Source: DASVTU01 sp036387415 (GTDB taxonomy: Bacteria > Acidobacteriota > Blastocatellia > Pyrinomonadales > Pyrinomonadaceae). Taken from it: 64,000 nucleotides of DNA. Shown piece after piece: positions 17,764 through 26,107 of the stretch; position 1 is the first letter of the stretch; each line of letters starts with the position of its first letter. A model generated the notes under the pieces. The model saw nothing but the letters and a program-made list of their open reading frames with translations, searched no databases and had not been told where the DNA came from. The DNA is taken from contig DASVTU010000019.1 of the NCBI GenBank assembly GCA_036387415.1, forward strand, positions 248,001 to 312,000, given 5' to 3'. Position numbers and translations under genes: made by a program.

Positions 17764-18786
17764 TTACTGCTCGACAAAACGCCCCGTAAACAATGTGGCG
17801 GGGAGTCCGGGGTCGTCCAGCACGTCGCGTCCCGCACGGAACACGAACGATTTCGTCTGACTCACCAGACGACCTAGCACGCGCAAATTACCACGCGCCG
17901 CCGTCACATCATAACTCGACCACGGACAGAGTTTGATGAGACGCGCCATCGCCTCCGTGTGGCTAATGGCTTCGATGCGGCTCTCTGTCTCACCCGTAAC
18001 GAATGGAAAACAGAGCACACGCGGGATGCAGGCTTCGGCGCGAGCGCCGGGGAAAACGATTGTCGGGTCGAGACGACGCTTGGACGGGTCTGATGCCACC
18101 GGAGTGCCGAGTGCTTCGTCGAGTCGCGGCAGATTGCATCCGGCGAGCGAACCGTCTGAAACCGAAAAGAGGCGTCGAAGGCCGCGTGCCTCGACGCCTA
18201 CTGTCAGTTCGTTTAAGACCAGCATGTCGTCCGACATGTAGCGCCAGCCGGATTTTGCCAGCCGAATCGTCAGGCTCGACTTGCCACTATTGGCCGTCGC
18301 CGGAAAGAGTACGCCGACTCCGCTCTGAGGCTCGACCGCTCCCGCCGCGTGAAGGTCGTAGAGCGCGCAACGCCGCAAGGCCGCTTGCAGCATATAAGCC
18401 AGCGTATTGACGAGCGCGGTTGGATGACGCGCGTGCGGCGTCGCTCCGAGCCAAACGTTAATCTGCTTCGATTCGAGTGTGCCGACCGCGATGCGCGAGT
18501 CGTCTACGTCGAGAAAGTAGTTTTCGCCGTCCGTATAGCAAAGCCCGTGCGGTACTTCAAAACTTTGCAGGCCGGATGGCACGGGTGGCGGCTCATCGGT
18601 TCTTATTTTGATGTCGCCATCAATGATGCCCGTCTCGTTCGATGAATGCGTAAAGTAAAAACCGCCGATGAACGATTCGACCACCCGTGAAGCCCATCCG
18701 TCGGTCGCCTGGATGGACAGAAGACGCTCCGCAATTCGATAAAATCCGGGAGAGATATCATCTCTCTCAAACTGTGGAGATGCCAC
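17764..18786 (-). CDS. HprK-like serine kinase of RiPP clusters
   Basis: A protein of about 340 residues with a C-terminal P-loop kinase of the HPr kinase/PEP-carboxykinase type: ATANSGKSSLTIRLAKSGW (Walker A, with the usual first Gly missing) and SDDMLVL. The N-terminal half is beta-rich with no recognised motif. HprK-like kinases occur in paeninodin-type lasso clusters, where they phosphorylate a Ser of the precursor. Here it lies between the candidate precursor and the radical SAM gene (4 bp gap). The frame could open at TTG 18816 with no Shine-Dalgarno; I prefer GTG at 18786, which has GAAGGT about 7 nt upstream. The candidate precursor lacks a C-terminal Ser, so the target is open. Confidence 0.78.
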   Translation of the reverse strand: MASPQFERDDISPGFYRIAERLLSIQATDGWASRVVESFIGGFYFTHSSNETGIIDGDIKIRTDEPPPVPSGLQSFEVPHGLCYTDGENYFLDVDDSRIAVGTLESKQINVWLGATPHARHPTALVNTLAYMLQAALRRCALYDLHAAGAVEPQSGVGVLFPATANSGKSSLTIRLAKSGWRYMSDDMLVLNELTVGVEARGLRRLFSVSDGSLAGCNLPRLDEALGTPVASDPSKRRLDPTIVFPGARAEACIPRVLCFPFVTGETESRIEAISHTEAMARLIKLCPWSSYDVTAARGNLRVLGRLVSQTKSFVFRAGRDVLDDPGLPATLFTGRFVEQ

Positions 18787-18828
18787 GCGTTGACCTTCAA
18801 GACCAGTTGATAACAAGGGCTGAAGGAT

Positions 18829-19017
18829 TTAGGCGTCAGCCACGTCGAGGGTCGGCCCCTGGAAAAAGGTAGTCGCTTCGAGAACGTCAACCGGCACGGA
18901 TACGATTGGCTCAATAAATGGTTTCTTCTGATTGTCGGTGGACGATTGCATATTCTCCGTCTGCTCTAACTTCTCGATTGCAATCTCAGCCAGGGGATGA
19001 TTGTTCTGCTTATTCAA
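18829..19017 (-). CDS. Candidate RiPP precursor peptide, 62 residues
   Basis: A 62-residue peptide with a charged, Asn/Gln-rich N-terminal half and a C-terminal half starting with KKPFIEP (residues 31-37), followed by VSVPVDVLEATTFFQ and an acidic tail ending ADA. A basic pair followed by aromatic-x-x-Pro resembles the leader motif (YxxP) recognised by PqqD-type proteins in lasso precursors, which is why I call it a precursor; this is inference. It has no Cys and no Ser in its last 20 residues. Start is TTG at 19017, supported by a perfect GAGGAGG 8 nt upstream; the nearby ATG at 19024 hits a stop after four codons. It lies between the STN-domain and kinase genes. Confidence 0.65.
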   Translation of the reverse strand: MNKQNNHPLAEIAIEKLEQTENMQSSTDNQKKPFIEPIVSVPVDVLEATTFFQGPTLDVADA

Positions 19018-19025
19018 GTTTCATG

Positions 19026-19032
19026 CCTCCTC
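19026..19032 (-). promoter_or_regulatory. Strong ribosome binding site for the TTG-started peptide
   Basis: On the complement, GAGGAGG ends 8 nt before the TTG at 19017. The ATG at 19024 lies only one base after it and leads to a stop after four codons, so the site decides in favour of the TTG start. Confidence 0.7.
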
Positions 19033-19054
19033 AAAGTGATGAAAGTGTCGGTTA

Positions 19055-19936
19055 TTAGCTACGTGGTTGTGCCACCAAAGCGAGGCGCAGTGGTTGGATT
19101 TCAAAAGTCTGTAAGTCGGTGCGGAAATAGAAACGCACAGACGGCGAAATGGTACGGACTGCCTGGTCTACCGAGTAGTTTGAAAAATTCACATCAACTA
19201 TCTCGTTTGAATCGCTACGCATGTCGAAGGGAATCCCCAGTTCGCTCGCAATCTTGTAGAGTACGACGGAGAGCGGCTGTTTTCGCGCACGCACACTCAA
19301 TTGCTTATTCGTAAAAGTGACGTGCAGCGGATTTTCTTCCTGCGCCTGTCGCTTCTCGTATTCCTCTGTGCCCTCTTCCGTATCGCCCTCGACCAGCAGC
19401 GACTGCGTGGTGTTCTTGACGATGGTGTTGAGCGCGGGAGCGGCTTCGTTGGCTCCATAGAGATAGAGCGCGAGCGGCTTGGGCAGATAGTTGTCTCCGC
19501 CTAGTTCGTAATCAATGTAGGACTGCGGCGCGAGGCTTCTCAGCACCGCGTCGAGCGGCATGCCGTTCAACTCAAGTGTGACGCGCTGTTTCTCCATGAG
19601 CGGGCTGACATAGACGGGGACTTTGAGTTGGCGTCCGAGTTCGGCGGTAATCTGCGCGAGCGACGCTTTGGTCGCGCGCAGCGTAAACGTCTGCGGCGCA
19701 CCCTCGGAAACCTTCAAGTTCCAAGCCTTTTTCGCTCCGTCCGGTTCACCCGTCTCGACCGCTGTTTCGTCTCTCTTTTGCTCCGTTTTTTGCTCTGCGG
19801 GAGCCGTTTTCGGCTGCGTCGGAGCGGCGCTTCCCTTCTTCTGCACTGCGAAGGCGGATGATGTGAAAGTTGCTAAAACAAATGCGGTTAATAATATCCG
19901 CGTGGTCGAACCAATCTGCTTTGGATACTGCTTCAT
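19055..19936 (-). CDS. Secreted STN/secretin-N domain protein
   Basis: A 293-residue exported protein. The signal peptide covers about residues 1-30 (ILLTAFVLATFTSSAFA), followed by a Lys/Glu/Pro/Thr-rich linker (about 31-65) and two STN-like repeats: one around FTLRATKASLAQITAELG ... LEKQ-type strand ... DAVLRSLAP, and a second around LSVRARKQPLSVVLYKIASE ... DQAVRTISP. STN modules occur in secretins and TonB-dependent receptors and bind periplasmic partners or ligands; no secretin or receptor barrel is attached. Start is ATG 19936. It heads the minus-strand operon that continues into the candidate precursor 37 bp downstream, so a role in export or signalling for that system is possible but unproven. 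Confidence 0.72.
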   Translation of the reverse strand: MKQYPKQIGSTTRILLTAFVLATFTSSAFAVQKKGSAAPTQPKTAPAEQKTEQKRDETAVETGEPDGAKKAWNLKVSEGAPQTFTLRATKASLAQITAELGRQLKVPVYVSPLMEKQRVTLELNGMPLDAVLRSLAPQSYIDYELGGDNYLPKPLALYLYGANEAAPALNTIVKNTTQSLLVEGDTEEGTEEYEKRQAQEENPLHVTFTNKQLSVRARKQPLSVVLYKIASELGIPFDMRSDSNEIVDVNFSNYSVDQAVRTISPSVRFYFRTDLQTFEIQPLRLALVAQPRS

Positions 19937-20253
19937 TTCAAAATCTCTTGACAAACTTTGACGAACAATCGAACCCCGGTTCGTCCGTAAGTGTTTAGAA
20001 TCTTAGGGAGTTAATAGTGCAACCCAAGTAGAAGAACAAATGACCCGATGGCATAGGTATATAGTCAGGCAAGCGAAAACTAACATAATTGGATAAGGGC
20101 GTCAACGCTAAGCTAATGAGTTTTAACGAGATTGCCCGCTTCTGCCCGCACATCTGGCCTGCGAAACTCAAAACACGCTCCATTGACCGATGTTACACCC
20201 ACGGCGTTACGTTTCTGTTGCGCCGACGCGCAAATTCTTTGAATTTAGGCTCG
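19937..20253. other. Intergenic region upstream of the STN/RiPP operon
   Basis: About 315 bp, AT-richer than its surroundings, holding the upstream region of the minus-strand operon and the 3' end of the preceding glycosyltransferase gene. A short inverted repeat (GACGAAC...GTTCGTC, 19960-19986) lies just upstream of the STN gene and could be an operator. No unambiguous promoter, RNA gene or reading frame was recognised. Confidence 0.4.
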
Positions 20254-21597
20254 TTACTTCGTCGCGTCTGCGTCGGATGGCAGACGCACCTGGATGAGTT
20301 CGCTCATCGATTCAAGCCGCGCCTGCCAGTCGCCGAGCGCCGCGACCTCGCGCCGACGCGCCACCGTCTCCGCGTCCTTCGGCAGACGCAGAGCCTCTTC
20401 GATGCCCTGCAAAAACTCTGCGGGACGCGCGGCTGCCGTAATCAAAACGTCGTGTTCTTCGTTGAATTCGCACACGGTCGGCAAATCGGTCGAGACCACA
20501 GGCTTCCCGACCGCCAGATACTCATTGATTTTGGTCGGCACCACGGTCGTCGTGTAGATGCTGTTGACGTAGGGGACGATGCACACGTCGAAGAGGCGTA
20601 TGTATTCGACGAGTTCCTTGTGCGGCTGCTGCCCCGGCAAAAAGACGTTGGGGAGTTCGGCCACACCGTCAACGGGCGTCTGCCGCGCGCCCACGCAAAC
20701 CCAAGACCAACGGGGACGCGCCAACGCCATCTCCCGCAACAATTCAAAATCGACGTGACGATGCAGCCCGCCCACATAACCAATAATCGGCCTCGGCAAC
20801 TCTCTCAGCTTCTCCAGATTCGACTGCTCCGGATTCGTCTGCGCCGCATTCGACCCTGAAAGCGCCGGATGGTGGCCGTTGCCCGCAGCTACGCCCGACG
20901 CCGCGTTCGTTTCGTCACCCGTCGCTCTTGTTTCCTTGCTCAAGGTTTTCGTCACACGACCCGCCCCGTTTGTCTCCAACGGAAACGCATCGAGATTGAC
21001 GCCGAACGGAAAGACGTGGACGTTCGGATTCCAGACCGAGAATTTCGTCGCCAATTCCGCGCAGTTCGTGAAGACGACATCGCTCTCCGTGACGACCTCT
21101 TGCTCGCTCTCGACGAGTTGGCGAACGTGCGGAGTCAACTGCGTGAAGTCCGCGACGCAGTAGTACACCACCGCGCTCCGCGGCTCGCGCATCAGTCGAA
21201 TTAAATCAATGGTGGTGTCGGATGGAAGGTAAGTCCAGACCAGCACGTCGCGCATCCCCAGACTACGCGCCGCACGTTGCACCCACGGCAGGAAGATGCG
21301 TCGGTTGATTTCGCGTCGCCAACGCGACCCGAACGGCGGCAACGCCAGAGGTGAAGCGACGTAGATGTTCGGCGCGACCTGTCTGACGCCCTGCGAGCGC
21401 AAAGCCTTCGCCCAACGCTTCAGACGCAACGCCACGCGCCCCGCATCACGTAACCCCGGCGAACGCACTCCCGTGTTTTCGATGTAGAGCACACGATTGC
21501 CCGCCGCCGCCAGACGCAAGGCAATCTCCTGATGCCCCTGCCACAAGAAGTTCCATTCAATACTCGAAATGTAGATTACGTCTCGACCGCTAATCAT
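20254..21597 (-). CDS. Glycosyltransferase, GT-B fold
   Basis: A 447-residue glycosyltransferase. The N terminus (DVIYISSIEWNFLWQGHQE) resembles enzymes that include TuaH/WsaF-like family members. The donor domain has RPIIGYVGGLHRHVDFELL and the signature VVPTKINEYLAVGKPVVST. A low-complexity insert (about 215-260, Asn/Ala/Gly/Ser-rich) separates the two domains. Start ATG 21597. It lies 77 bp downstream of the nucleotidyltransferase gene and about 300 bp upstream of the STN gene. It may glycosylate a cell-surface product, or in this setting a peptide; only the fold is supported by sequence. Confidence 0.85.
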   Translation of the reverse strand: MISGRDVIYISSIEWNFLWQGHQEIALRLAAAGNRVLYIENTGVRSPGLRDAGRVALRLKRWAKALRSQGVRQVAPNIYVASPLALPPFGSRWRREINRRIFLPWVQRAARSLGMRDVLVWTYLPSDTTIDLIRLMREPRSAVVYYCVADFTQLTPHVRQLVESEQEVVTESDVVFTNCAELATKFSVWNPNVHVFPFGVNLDAFPLETNGAGRVTKTLSKETRATGDETNAASGVAAGNGHHPALSGSNAAQTNPEQSNLEKLRELPRPIIGYVGGLHRHVDFELLREMALARPRWSWVCVGARQTPVDGVAELPNVFLPGQQPHKELVEYIRLFDVCIVPYVNSIYTTTVVPTKINEYLAVGKPVVSTDLPTVCEFNEEHDVLITAAARPAEFLQGIEEALRLPKDAETVARRREVAALGDWQARLESMSELIQVRLPSDADATK

Positions 21598-21674
21598 CGG
21601 AAGTTTGATAAGAGTGCATCAGAAATTTGCTACGAGAGAAATGGCTTCAGGCATCGTCACATCATTACAGAAAA

Positions 21675-22844
21675 TCATAACACACGCCTCGAAGGGCTAA
21701 ACATGTACTTCTTCGCCAGACGAAACGGACGCAGCAGGTAGTAGACGAAAGAGAGCGTGGGCGGCAGTGGCGCGAGCGCCCAATCGACGGGCGTTGTCGT
21801 CATTGCGAACAACGCGCAATAACGAATCCGGTCGCGCAAGTTCTCCTTCGTCCGCAGGTGAAAAGAAATCTGACGCGCGACGCCGTAAGCAGCATCCCCT
21901 TCATCAAACATTCGTTCGCGCACTTCGTCGCCGAGCCTCGCGACCTTCGGCTCCGCTTCAATCCGACGCAAAACTTCCTCCGGCAACGGTGTTTCCAGAA
22001 GATTGTGCGCGAGGAAAAGACCGAGCAACAGCATTCGTTCGCCGCTGAGGTCGTGCGCTCGCGTTAAAAGACGTTGCCAGTCAATCTCCTTCCCACCGCA
22101 CAACTCCGCGATGCTCGCCACCCATTCCAGACGCGCCCACAAATCCTTCGCGCCGTGCGCGCAGAGCATCAGTATGAGGTCTTCGGTGGAAGGCGCGTGC
22201 ACGTGCACGCCTCTGAGCGTGATGGTGTCGAGATGTTCTTGGAGTTGTTCTGTCTTGAGCGGAAAAGAGAAGAAGCGCGGCGCAATCGTCCAGTGCAACT
22301 CGACGGCGCTGCGTCCCTCGTCGCGCGTAAAAAGTTGCACGTAACTGAGACGCAGGAACGCCGCCTCCTGCGTCTCTTTGATGTCGAAATGCGCCTCGTA
22401 ACCATCTTCGACGAGCAACGCGCTCGCCTCGCGGACATCGCGCGGGCTGACCAGAATGTCGAGGTCAACGAACTGCCGAAGCGCGATGTCGCCGTAAGCA
22501 GAGACAGCGAGTGCGGGGCCTTTGTACGGAATCGCTGTGATGCCTCGCCGTTCAAACCTTTGCAGAATGCGGCACAATTCACCCGTCAAAAAGAGATTGC
22601 GCGCAGCATTATGACGGTAATGTTCACGAAATTTTTTCAAGTGCGCTTCGGGCACAAGCTTAATGAGTTCCCCGCTCAGATGGCGATAGATGAGCGGCAT
22701 CAAACCATGTCGCATCGACATCACAAAGAGAAAGTCCCAGTCCAACTCTGCTCGCAGCAACGCACGCGCGCGTTCCTCCCGACGCGCGTCCAGACGAACA
22801 CGCGCGCAGCAAAGCAGAAGCTCGATTTCAGGTCGAGTAGTCAA
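21675..22844 (-). CDS. Nucleotidyltransferase family protein (PF14907-like)
   Basis: A 389-residue protein of the uncharacterised nucleotidyltransferase family. The core has GITAIPYKGPALAVSAYGDIALRQFVDLDILVSPRD, i.e. a basic/Gly turn followed by D-x-D (DLDI), then VELHWTIAP. C-terminal helices hold LILMLCAHGAKDLWARLEWV. This family is a frequent companion of PqqD, HprK-like and B2 proteins in lasso-type loci, which supports one extended cluster here (known association plus inference). Its nucleotide and target are unknown. Start is TTG at 22844, with AGAGGA about 9 nt upstream and no ATG for many codons. Confidence 0.82.
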   Translation of the reverse strand: MTTRPEIELLLCCARVRLDARREERARALLRAELDWDFLFVMSMRHGLMPLIYRHLSGELIKLVPEAHLKKFREHYRHNAARNLFLTGELCRILQRFERRGITAIPYKGPALAVSAYGDIALRQFVDLDILVSPRDVREASALLVEDGYEAHFDIKETQEAAFLRLSYVQLFTRDEGRSAVELHWTIAPRFFSFPLKTEQLQEHLDTITLRGVHVHAPSTEDLILMLCAHGAKDLWARLEWVASIAELCGGKEIDWQRLLTRAHDLSGERMLLLGLFLAHNLLETPLPEEVLRRIEAEPKVARLGDEVRERMFDEGDAAYGVARQISFHLRTKENLRDRIRYCALFAMTTTPVDWALAPLPPTLSFVYYLLRPFRLAKKYMFSPSRRVL

Positions 22845-23055
22845 AATTCGTATCCTCTGAAAGCGTTGGCGAGAGAACCTCTCTGTGAATGTGGAGTTAT
22901 CCGGCTAGAACAACAAACAAAAGAGCATCCGTTCGCGCGAAACGACTCGTCTGCAAGAATCGAGAGCAAGCGATGCCGCGTAGTGTATCGCCTCGCGCCG
23001 CTTCGCCGCAACACCGCAGACGATTTAGTCGCGGAGACGATTTGAGTTCCGAGCC

Positions 23056-23712
23056 TTACGAGATTTTGACGCCGTAGCCGAGGCCGTCGCCGACGGGCAA
23101 AACTTCGGCGCGCAGTTGTGGGTGGCGCACGAAGCGTTGATTGAATTCGCGCAGGGCTTGTGTCGAAGCCGTCTGGTCTGCGCTGCGAATCTCGCCCGCC
23201 ACCTGTCCGCCCCACAGCAGATTATCTGCGATGACCACGCCGCCCACACGCAGCAACGGCAAAGCCTGTTCGAGATACTCGGAATATTCCTCTTTCAATG
23301 CATCGAGAAAAAGGATGTCGAAGGTCTCTGAGAGACGCGGGATAACTTCGAGCGCGCGTCCGCGTTCGATTCGCACTCGCTCGCGCAAGCCCGCGCGCAC
23401 AAGATAATCCTCCGAGCGGCGAATCATCTCTTCGTCGGGTTCGATGGTGACGACAAGACCATCATCCGACATCCCGCGTGCCAGATGAACCATGGAATAA
23501 CCAATCGCCATTCCGATTTCCAACACGCGACGCGCGGCGGTGGCGCGTGCCGTGATTTCCAAAAACGTCGCCACTTCCCTGTCTGCAATCGGCACGCGAT
23601 GCTCGGCGGCGTAGTTCTCCATCTCTTCAAGCAGCCCCGTGCTCTGCGGCATGAGTCGCTCAAGATATTCGGCCTGTTCGCGGCGAATAATCGCGTCAAG
23701 ACGTGCTTTCAT
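23056..23712 (-). CDS. Class I SAM-dependent O-methyltransferase
   Basis: A 218-residue methyltransferase of the catechol/caffeoyl-CoA O-methyltransferase type, also including the tRNA hydroxyuridine methyltransferase TrmR. Motif I is RRVLEIGMAIGYSMVHLA, the acidic loop VVTIEPDEEM, then FDILFLDALKEEY and VVIADNLLWGG, which holds the metal-binding Asp/Asn. These enzymes usually need Mg2+ and methylate vicinal hydroxyls or a tRNA wobble uridine. Start ATG 23712. It follows the NtrC-type gene by 48 bp on the same strand and may be cotranscribed, though no functional link is evident. Substrate undetermined. Confidence 0.85.
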   Translation of the reverse strand: MKARLDAIIRREQAEYLERLMPQSTGLLEEMENYAAEHRVPIADREVATFLEITARATAARRVLEIGMAIGYSMVHLARGMSDDGLVVTIEPDEEMIRRSEDYLVRAGLRERVRIERGRALEVIPRLSETFDILFLDALKEEYSEYLEQALPLLRVGGVVIADNLLWGGQVAGEIRSADQTASTQALREFNQRFVRHPQLRAEVLPVGDGLGYGVKIS

Positions 23713-23760
23713 GATTTTCTCTCGGAGACTTTTGTGTGGCTGAATCTTTTTGCTGAACTC

Positions 23761-25254
23761 TCAGGCATCGGATTTGTCGGGCACGTCTTCGGAACCCACT
23801 GAGACGTAGCGACGTGCGAGTCCGAGTTCGCGCAATTTGTGTTGCAGCGACTGACGATGCATGCCGAGGACGGTGGCAGCGCGCGTGACGTTGCCGCCCG
23901 CATCGTCGAGGCAACGCGCGATGTAGCGCCGCTCGAATTCGCGTCGGTCTTCGCGGAAGTCTTCCGTGTAGGGCACGGAGAGATTGCCGCTCTCATCGCC
24001 CGCCGTTGCCGCACGCTCGCCGCTGCTCTGACCGCTGCCCGCGTCGCTGCTCGATGTAATTTCTGCGGGCAGGTCGTGCGCCGTCAGTTCGTCGCCCTCG
24101 GCGAGAATCATGGAGCGTTCGATGGCGTTGCGGAGTTCGCGCACGTTCCCCGGCCAGTTGTATTCCATGAGACGACGCAGGGCTGACTGTGCGATGGTGC
24201 GCGGCGGAATCTTGTAACGTTCGGCGGCGAGACGCGCGAAGTGTTCGGCAAGGACGGGGATGTCTTCGCGTCGTTCGCGCAAAGGCGCGACTTCGATGGT
24301 CACGACCTGTAGACGATAAAAAAGGTCGGCGCGAAAATTTCCGTTGGTTATCTCCTGTTCGAGCGCGCGGTGCGTCGCGCTCACGATACGCACATCGACG
24401 GGAATCGACTCCGAGCCGCCGAGACGTTCGATGCGTCTCTCTTCGAGCGCGCGTAGGAGTTTGGCCTGCACGTTGGCGCTCATGTCGCCAATCTCGTCGA
24501 GAAAGAGCGTACCGCCGTCGGCCTGTTCAAACTTGCCTTGCCGTCGCGCCGCCGCGCCCGTAAATGCGCCTTTCTCATGTCCAAAGAGTTCGGATTCGAT
24601 TAACTCGGAGGGAAGCGCGGCGCAGTTGACGGCGACGAAGGCGTTGCGTCGCCGCGTCGAATTTCTTTCGTGAAGCTCACGCGCGACGAGTTCCTTGCCA
24701 GTCCCCGACTCTCCGCGCACGAGCACGGTGGCGTCCGTCTCGGCAACCTTCTCGACCAGAGAACGCACGCGCCGCATCGCCTCGGAAGCGCCGATGAGGG
24801 CGCCGCGCTCCGCGCCTTCCTGTTCGATGCGTAGGCGTAGGCGTTCGTTCTCACGCCTGAGCCGGACGGTTTCGAGCGCGTTCTTGACGACGAGACGGAG
24901 GTCGTCAACTTCAAACGGCTTCGAGAGATAATCGTACGCGCCCGACTTGATGGCATCGACCGCCATGCGCTCCGAGCCGTGCGCCGTGATGAGGATAACG
25001 AGCGGCGTATCAGCGCCCGCGTTCTGCAACTCGCGCAGGAAATCCAGACCGCTGTCGCCCGGCAGATTCACGTCGAGCAACATCAAGTCTGCCGGACGCG
25101 TCGTGAGCGACTGACGCGCCGCTTCCACACTTCCGGCCTCCGCCATGTGGTGCCCGAAGCCCGCCAGAGCGCGTCGGATGCCATAACGCGCCGCCTCCTC
25201 ATCGTCAACGATGAGAAGGCGAAACGTCTCTTCCCTGCTTCTATCCTGCGACAT
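23761..25254 (-). CDS. Sigma-54-dependent NtrC-type response regulator
   Basis: A 497-residue activator. The receiver domain has phospho-acceptor D61 (LMLLDVNLPGDSGL) with the Thr/Lys partners in LITAHG and LSKPFE. The AAA+ domain has Walker A GESGTGKE, the sigma-54 contact loop GAFTGA, Walker B GGTLFLDEIGDM and the arginine-finger region NWPGNVRELRNAI. A Fis-type helix-turn-helix (NVTRAATVLGMHRQSLQHKL) ends the protein after a Ser/Gly-rich linker. It opens promoters held by sigma-54 RNA polymerase. It is cotranscribed with a secreted protein (25 bp upstream) and a membrane histidine kinase, its probable partner. A near-consensus sigma-54 promoter lies in this window at 62922. Confidence 0.96.
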   Translation of the reverse strand: MSQDRSREETFRLLIVDDEEAARYGIRRALAGFGHHMAEAGSVEAARQSLTTRPADLMLLDVNLPGDSGLDFLRELQNAGADTPLVILITAHGSERMAVDAIKSGAYDYLSKPFEVDDLRLVVKNALETVRLRRENERLRLRIEQEGAERGALIGASEAMRRVRSLVEKVAETDATVLVRGESGTGKELVARELHERNSTRRRNAFVAVNCAALPSELIESELFGHEKGAFTGAAARRQGKFEQADGGTLFLDEIGDMSANVQAKLLRALEERRIERLGGSESIPVDVRIVSATHRALEQEITNGNFRADLFYRLQVVTIEVAPLRERREDIPVLAEHFARLAAERYKIPPRTIAQSALRRLMEYNWPGNVRELRNAIERSMILAEGDELTAHDLPAEITSSSDAGSGQSSGERAATAGDESGNLSVPYTEDFREDRREFERRYIARCLDDAGGNVTRAATVLGMHRQSLQHKLRELGLARRYVSVGSEDVPDKSDA

Positions 25255-25279
25255 TTAACTCCCGCTCAACTCCTTGCGT

Positions 25280-25942
25280 TTAGCGCGGCGCGATGCGCTT
25301 GGCCGTGAGTACGACGATAATGGCGTCGCCTTCCGCGCCGACGTAGATTGTCCCGACGACAACTGGCTCGCCCTCGCGTATGCTCAGCCCCGTCGAGATG
25401 CCCGTGTCCTCATACTGTATCACGGGAAAACCGCCCGTGCTCGAATTTCCGCTCGCAACGTTCGCTGTGACAATCGGCACTCTCATGCCGATTCTGAAAT
25501 CGTTAATCGCAACGACCGATTGACCGCTTTCATTCGTCTTCAGTTCGACGGGGCGGAGTGTGAAATTGTAGAAGGTCGGGGTGGTGGCGGACGCCGACGC
25601 GCCGAGCGGCAGGAGTCCTCCCGTGCCTTTCACTTCGAGACTACGACCGCTCTTGACGCGATTAAGAAACGTCGCGCCGAGCCTGTAATTCGACATCGGC
25701 AACGTTGCGCGCAGTTGCTTCATCGTCGCATCGAGCGAGGCCGGAATCTTTGCGCCTTCCGTCGCTTTGTTTGAACCGATGAGCAGTTGCAACTGCACTT
25801 CGAGGTCAGCCGTCTCCTTATTTTCTTGCGCGGGAGCGGCGGCATCCTGCATGCCAAGTGCGACGTGCGTATTGACTGAGAGCGCGCAGCAGGCGAACGC
25901 AAAGACGAGCAGAGCGCGGCGCAAACGGTTTGAGACCATCAT
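25280..25942 (-). CDS. Secreted protein of unknown function
   Basis: A 220-residue exported protein with a signal peptide (about 1-30, LLVFAFACCALSVNTHVALG). The mature region starts with an Ala/Glu-rich stretch and a helix (ETADLEVQLQLLIG), then a beta-rich body (TFYNFTLRPVELKTNESGQ, IGMRVPIVTAN, EGEPVVVGTIYVGAEGDAIIVVLTAKRI). The last part resembles the strand pattern of secretin- or pilus-assembly-associated proteins, but I cannot assign a family. AAAGGAG sits 6 nt before ATG 25942. It lies between the histidine kinase and NtrC-type regulator genes on the same strand, so it may be an accessory sensor of that system. Confidence 0.7.
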   Translation of the reverse strand: MMVSNRLRRALLVFAFACCALSVNTHVALGMQDAAAPAQENKETADLEVQLQLLIGSNKATEGAKIPASLDATMKQLRATLPMSNYRLGATFLNRVKSGRSLEVKGTGGLLPLGASASATTPTFYNFTLRPVELKTNESGQSVVAINDFRIGMRVPIVTANVASGNSSTGGFPVIQYEDTGISTGLSIREGEPVVVGTIYVGAEGDAIIVVLTAKRIAPR

Positions 25943-26107
25943 GGTTTTCTCCTTTGTTGATTAAACGAAACTGCATCGCTCGTTTGGCACTGGGAAGCGA
26001 TGCGCTTGTGCACACGAACACGCGCGTCGCACGCGGAAGTTCCGGCGATTATGGAAAATCTATTTCCTCAATCTCCTTTGTCGCCTCTGTAGACAGCCGT
26101 CCGGCTC

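Noticed and set aside
19960..19986. Possible tRNA T-arm (CGAACCCCGGTTCG)
   Set aside because: No matching acceptor, D-arm or anticodon arm in the flanking 80 bp; it is simply a short inverted repeat.
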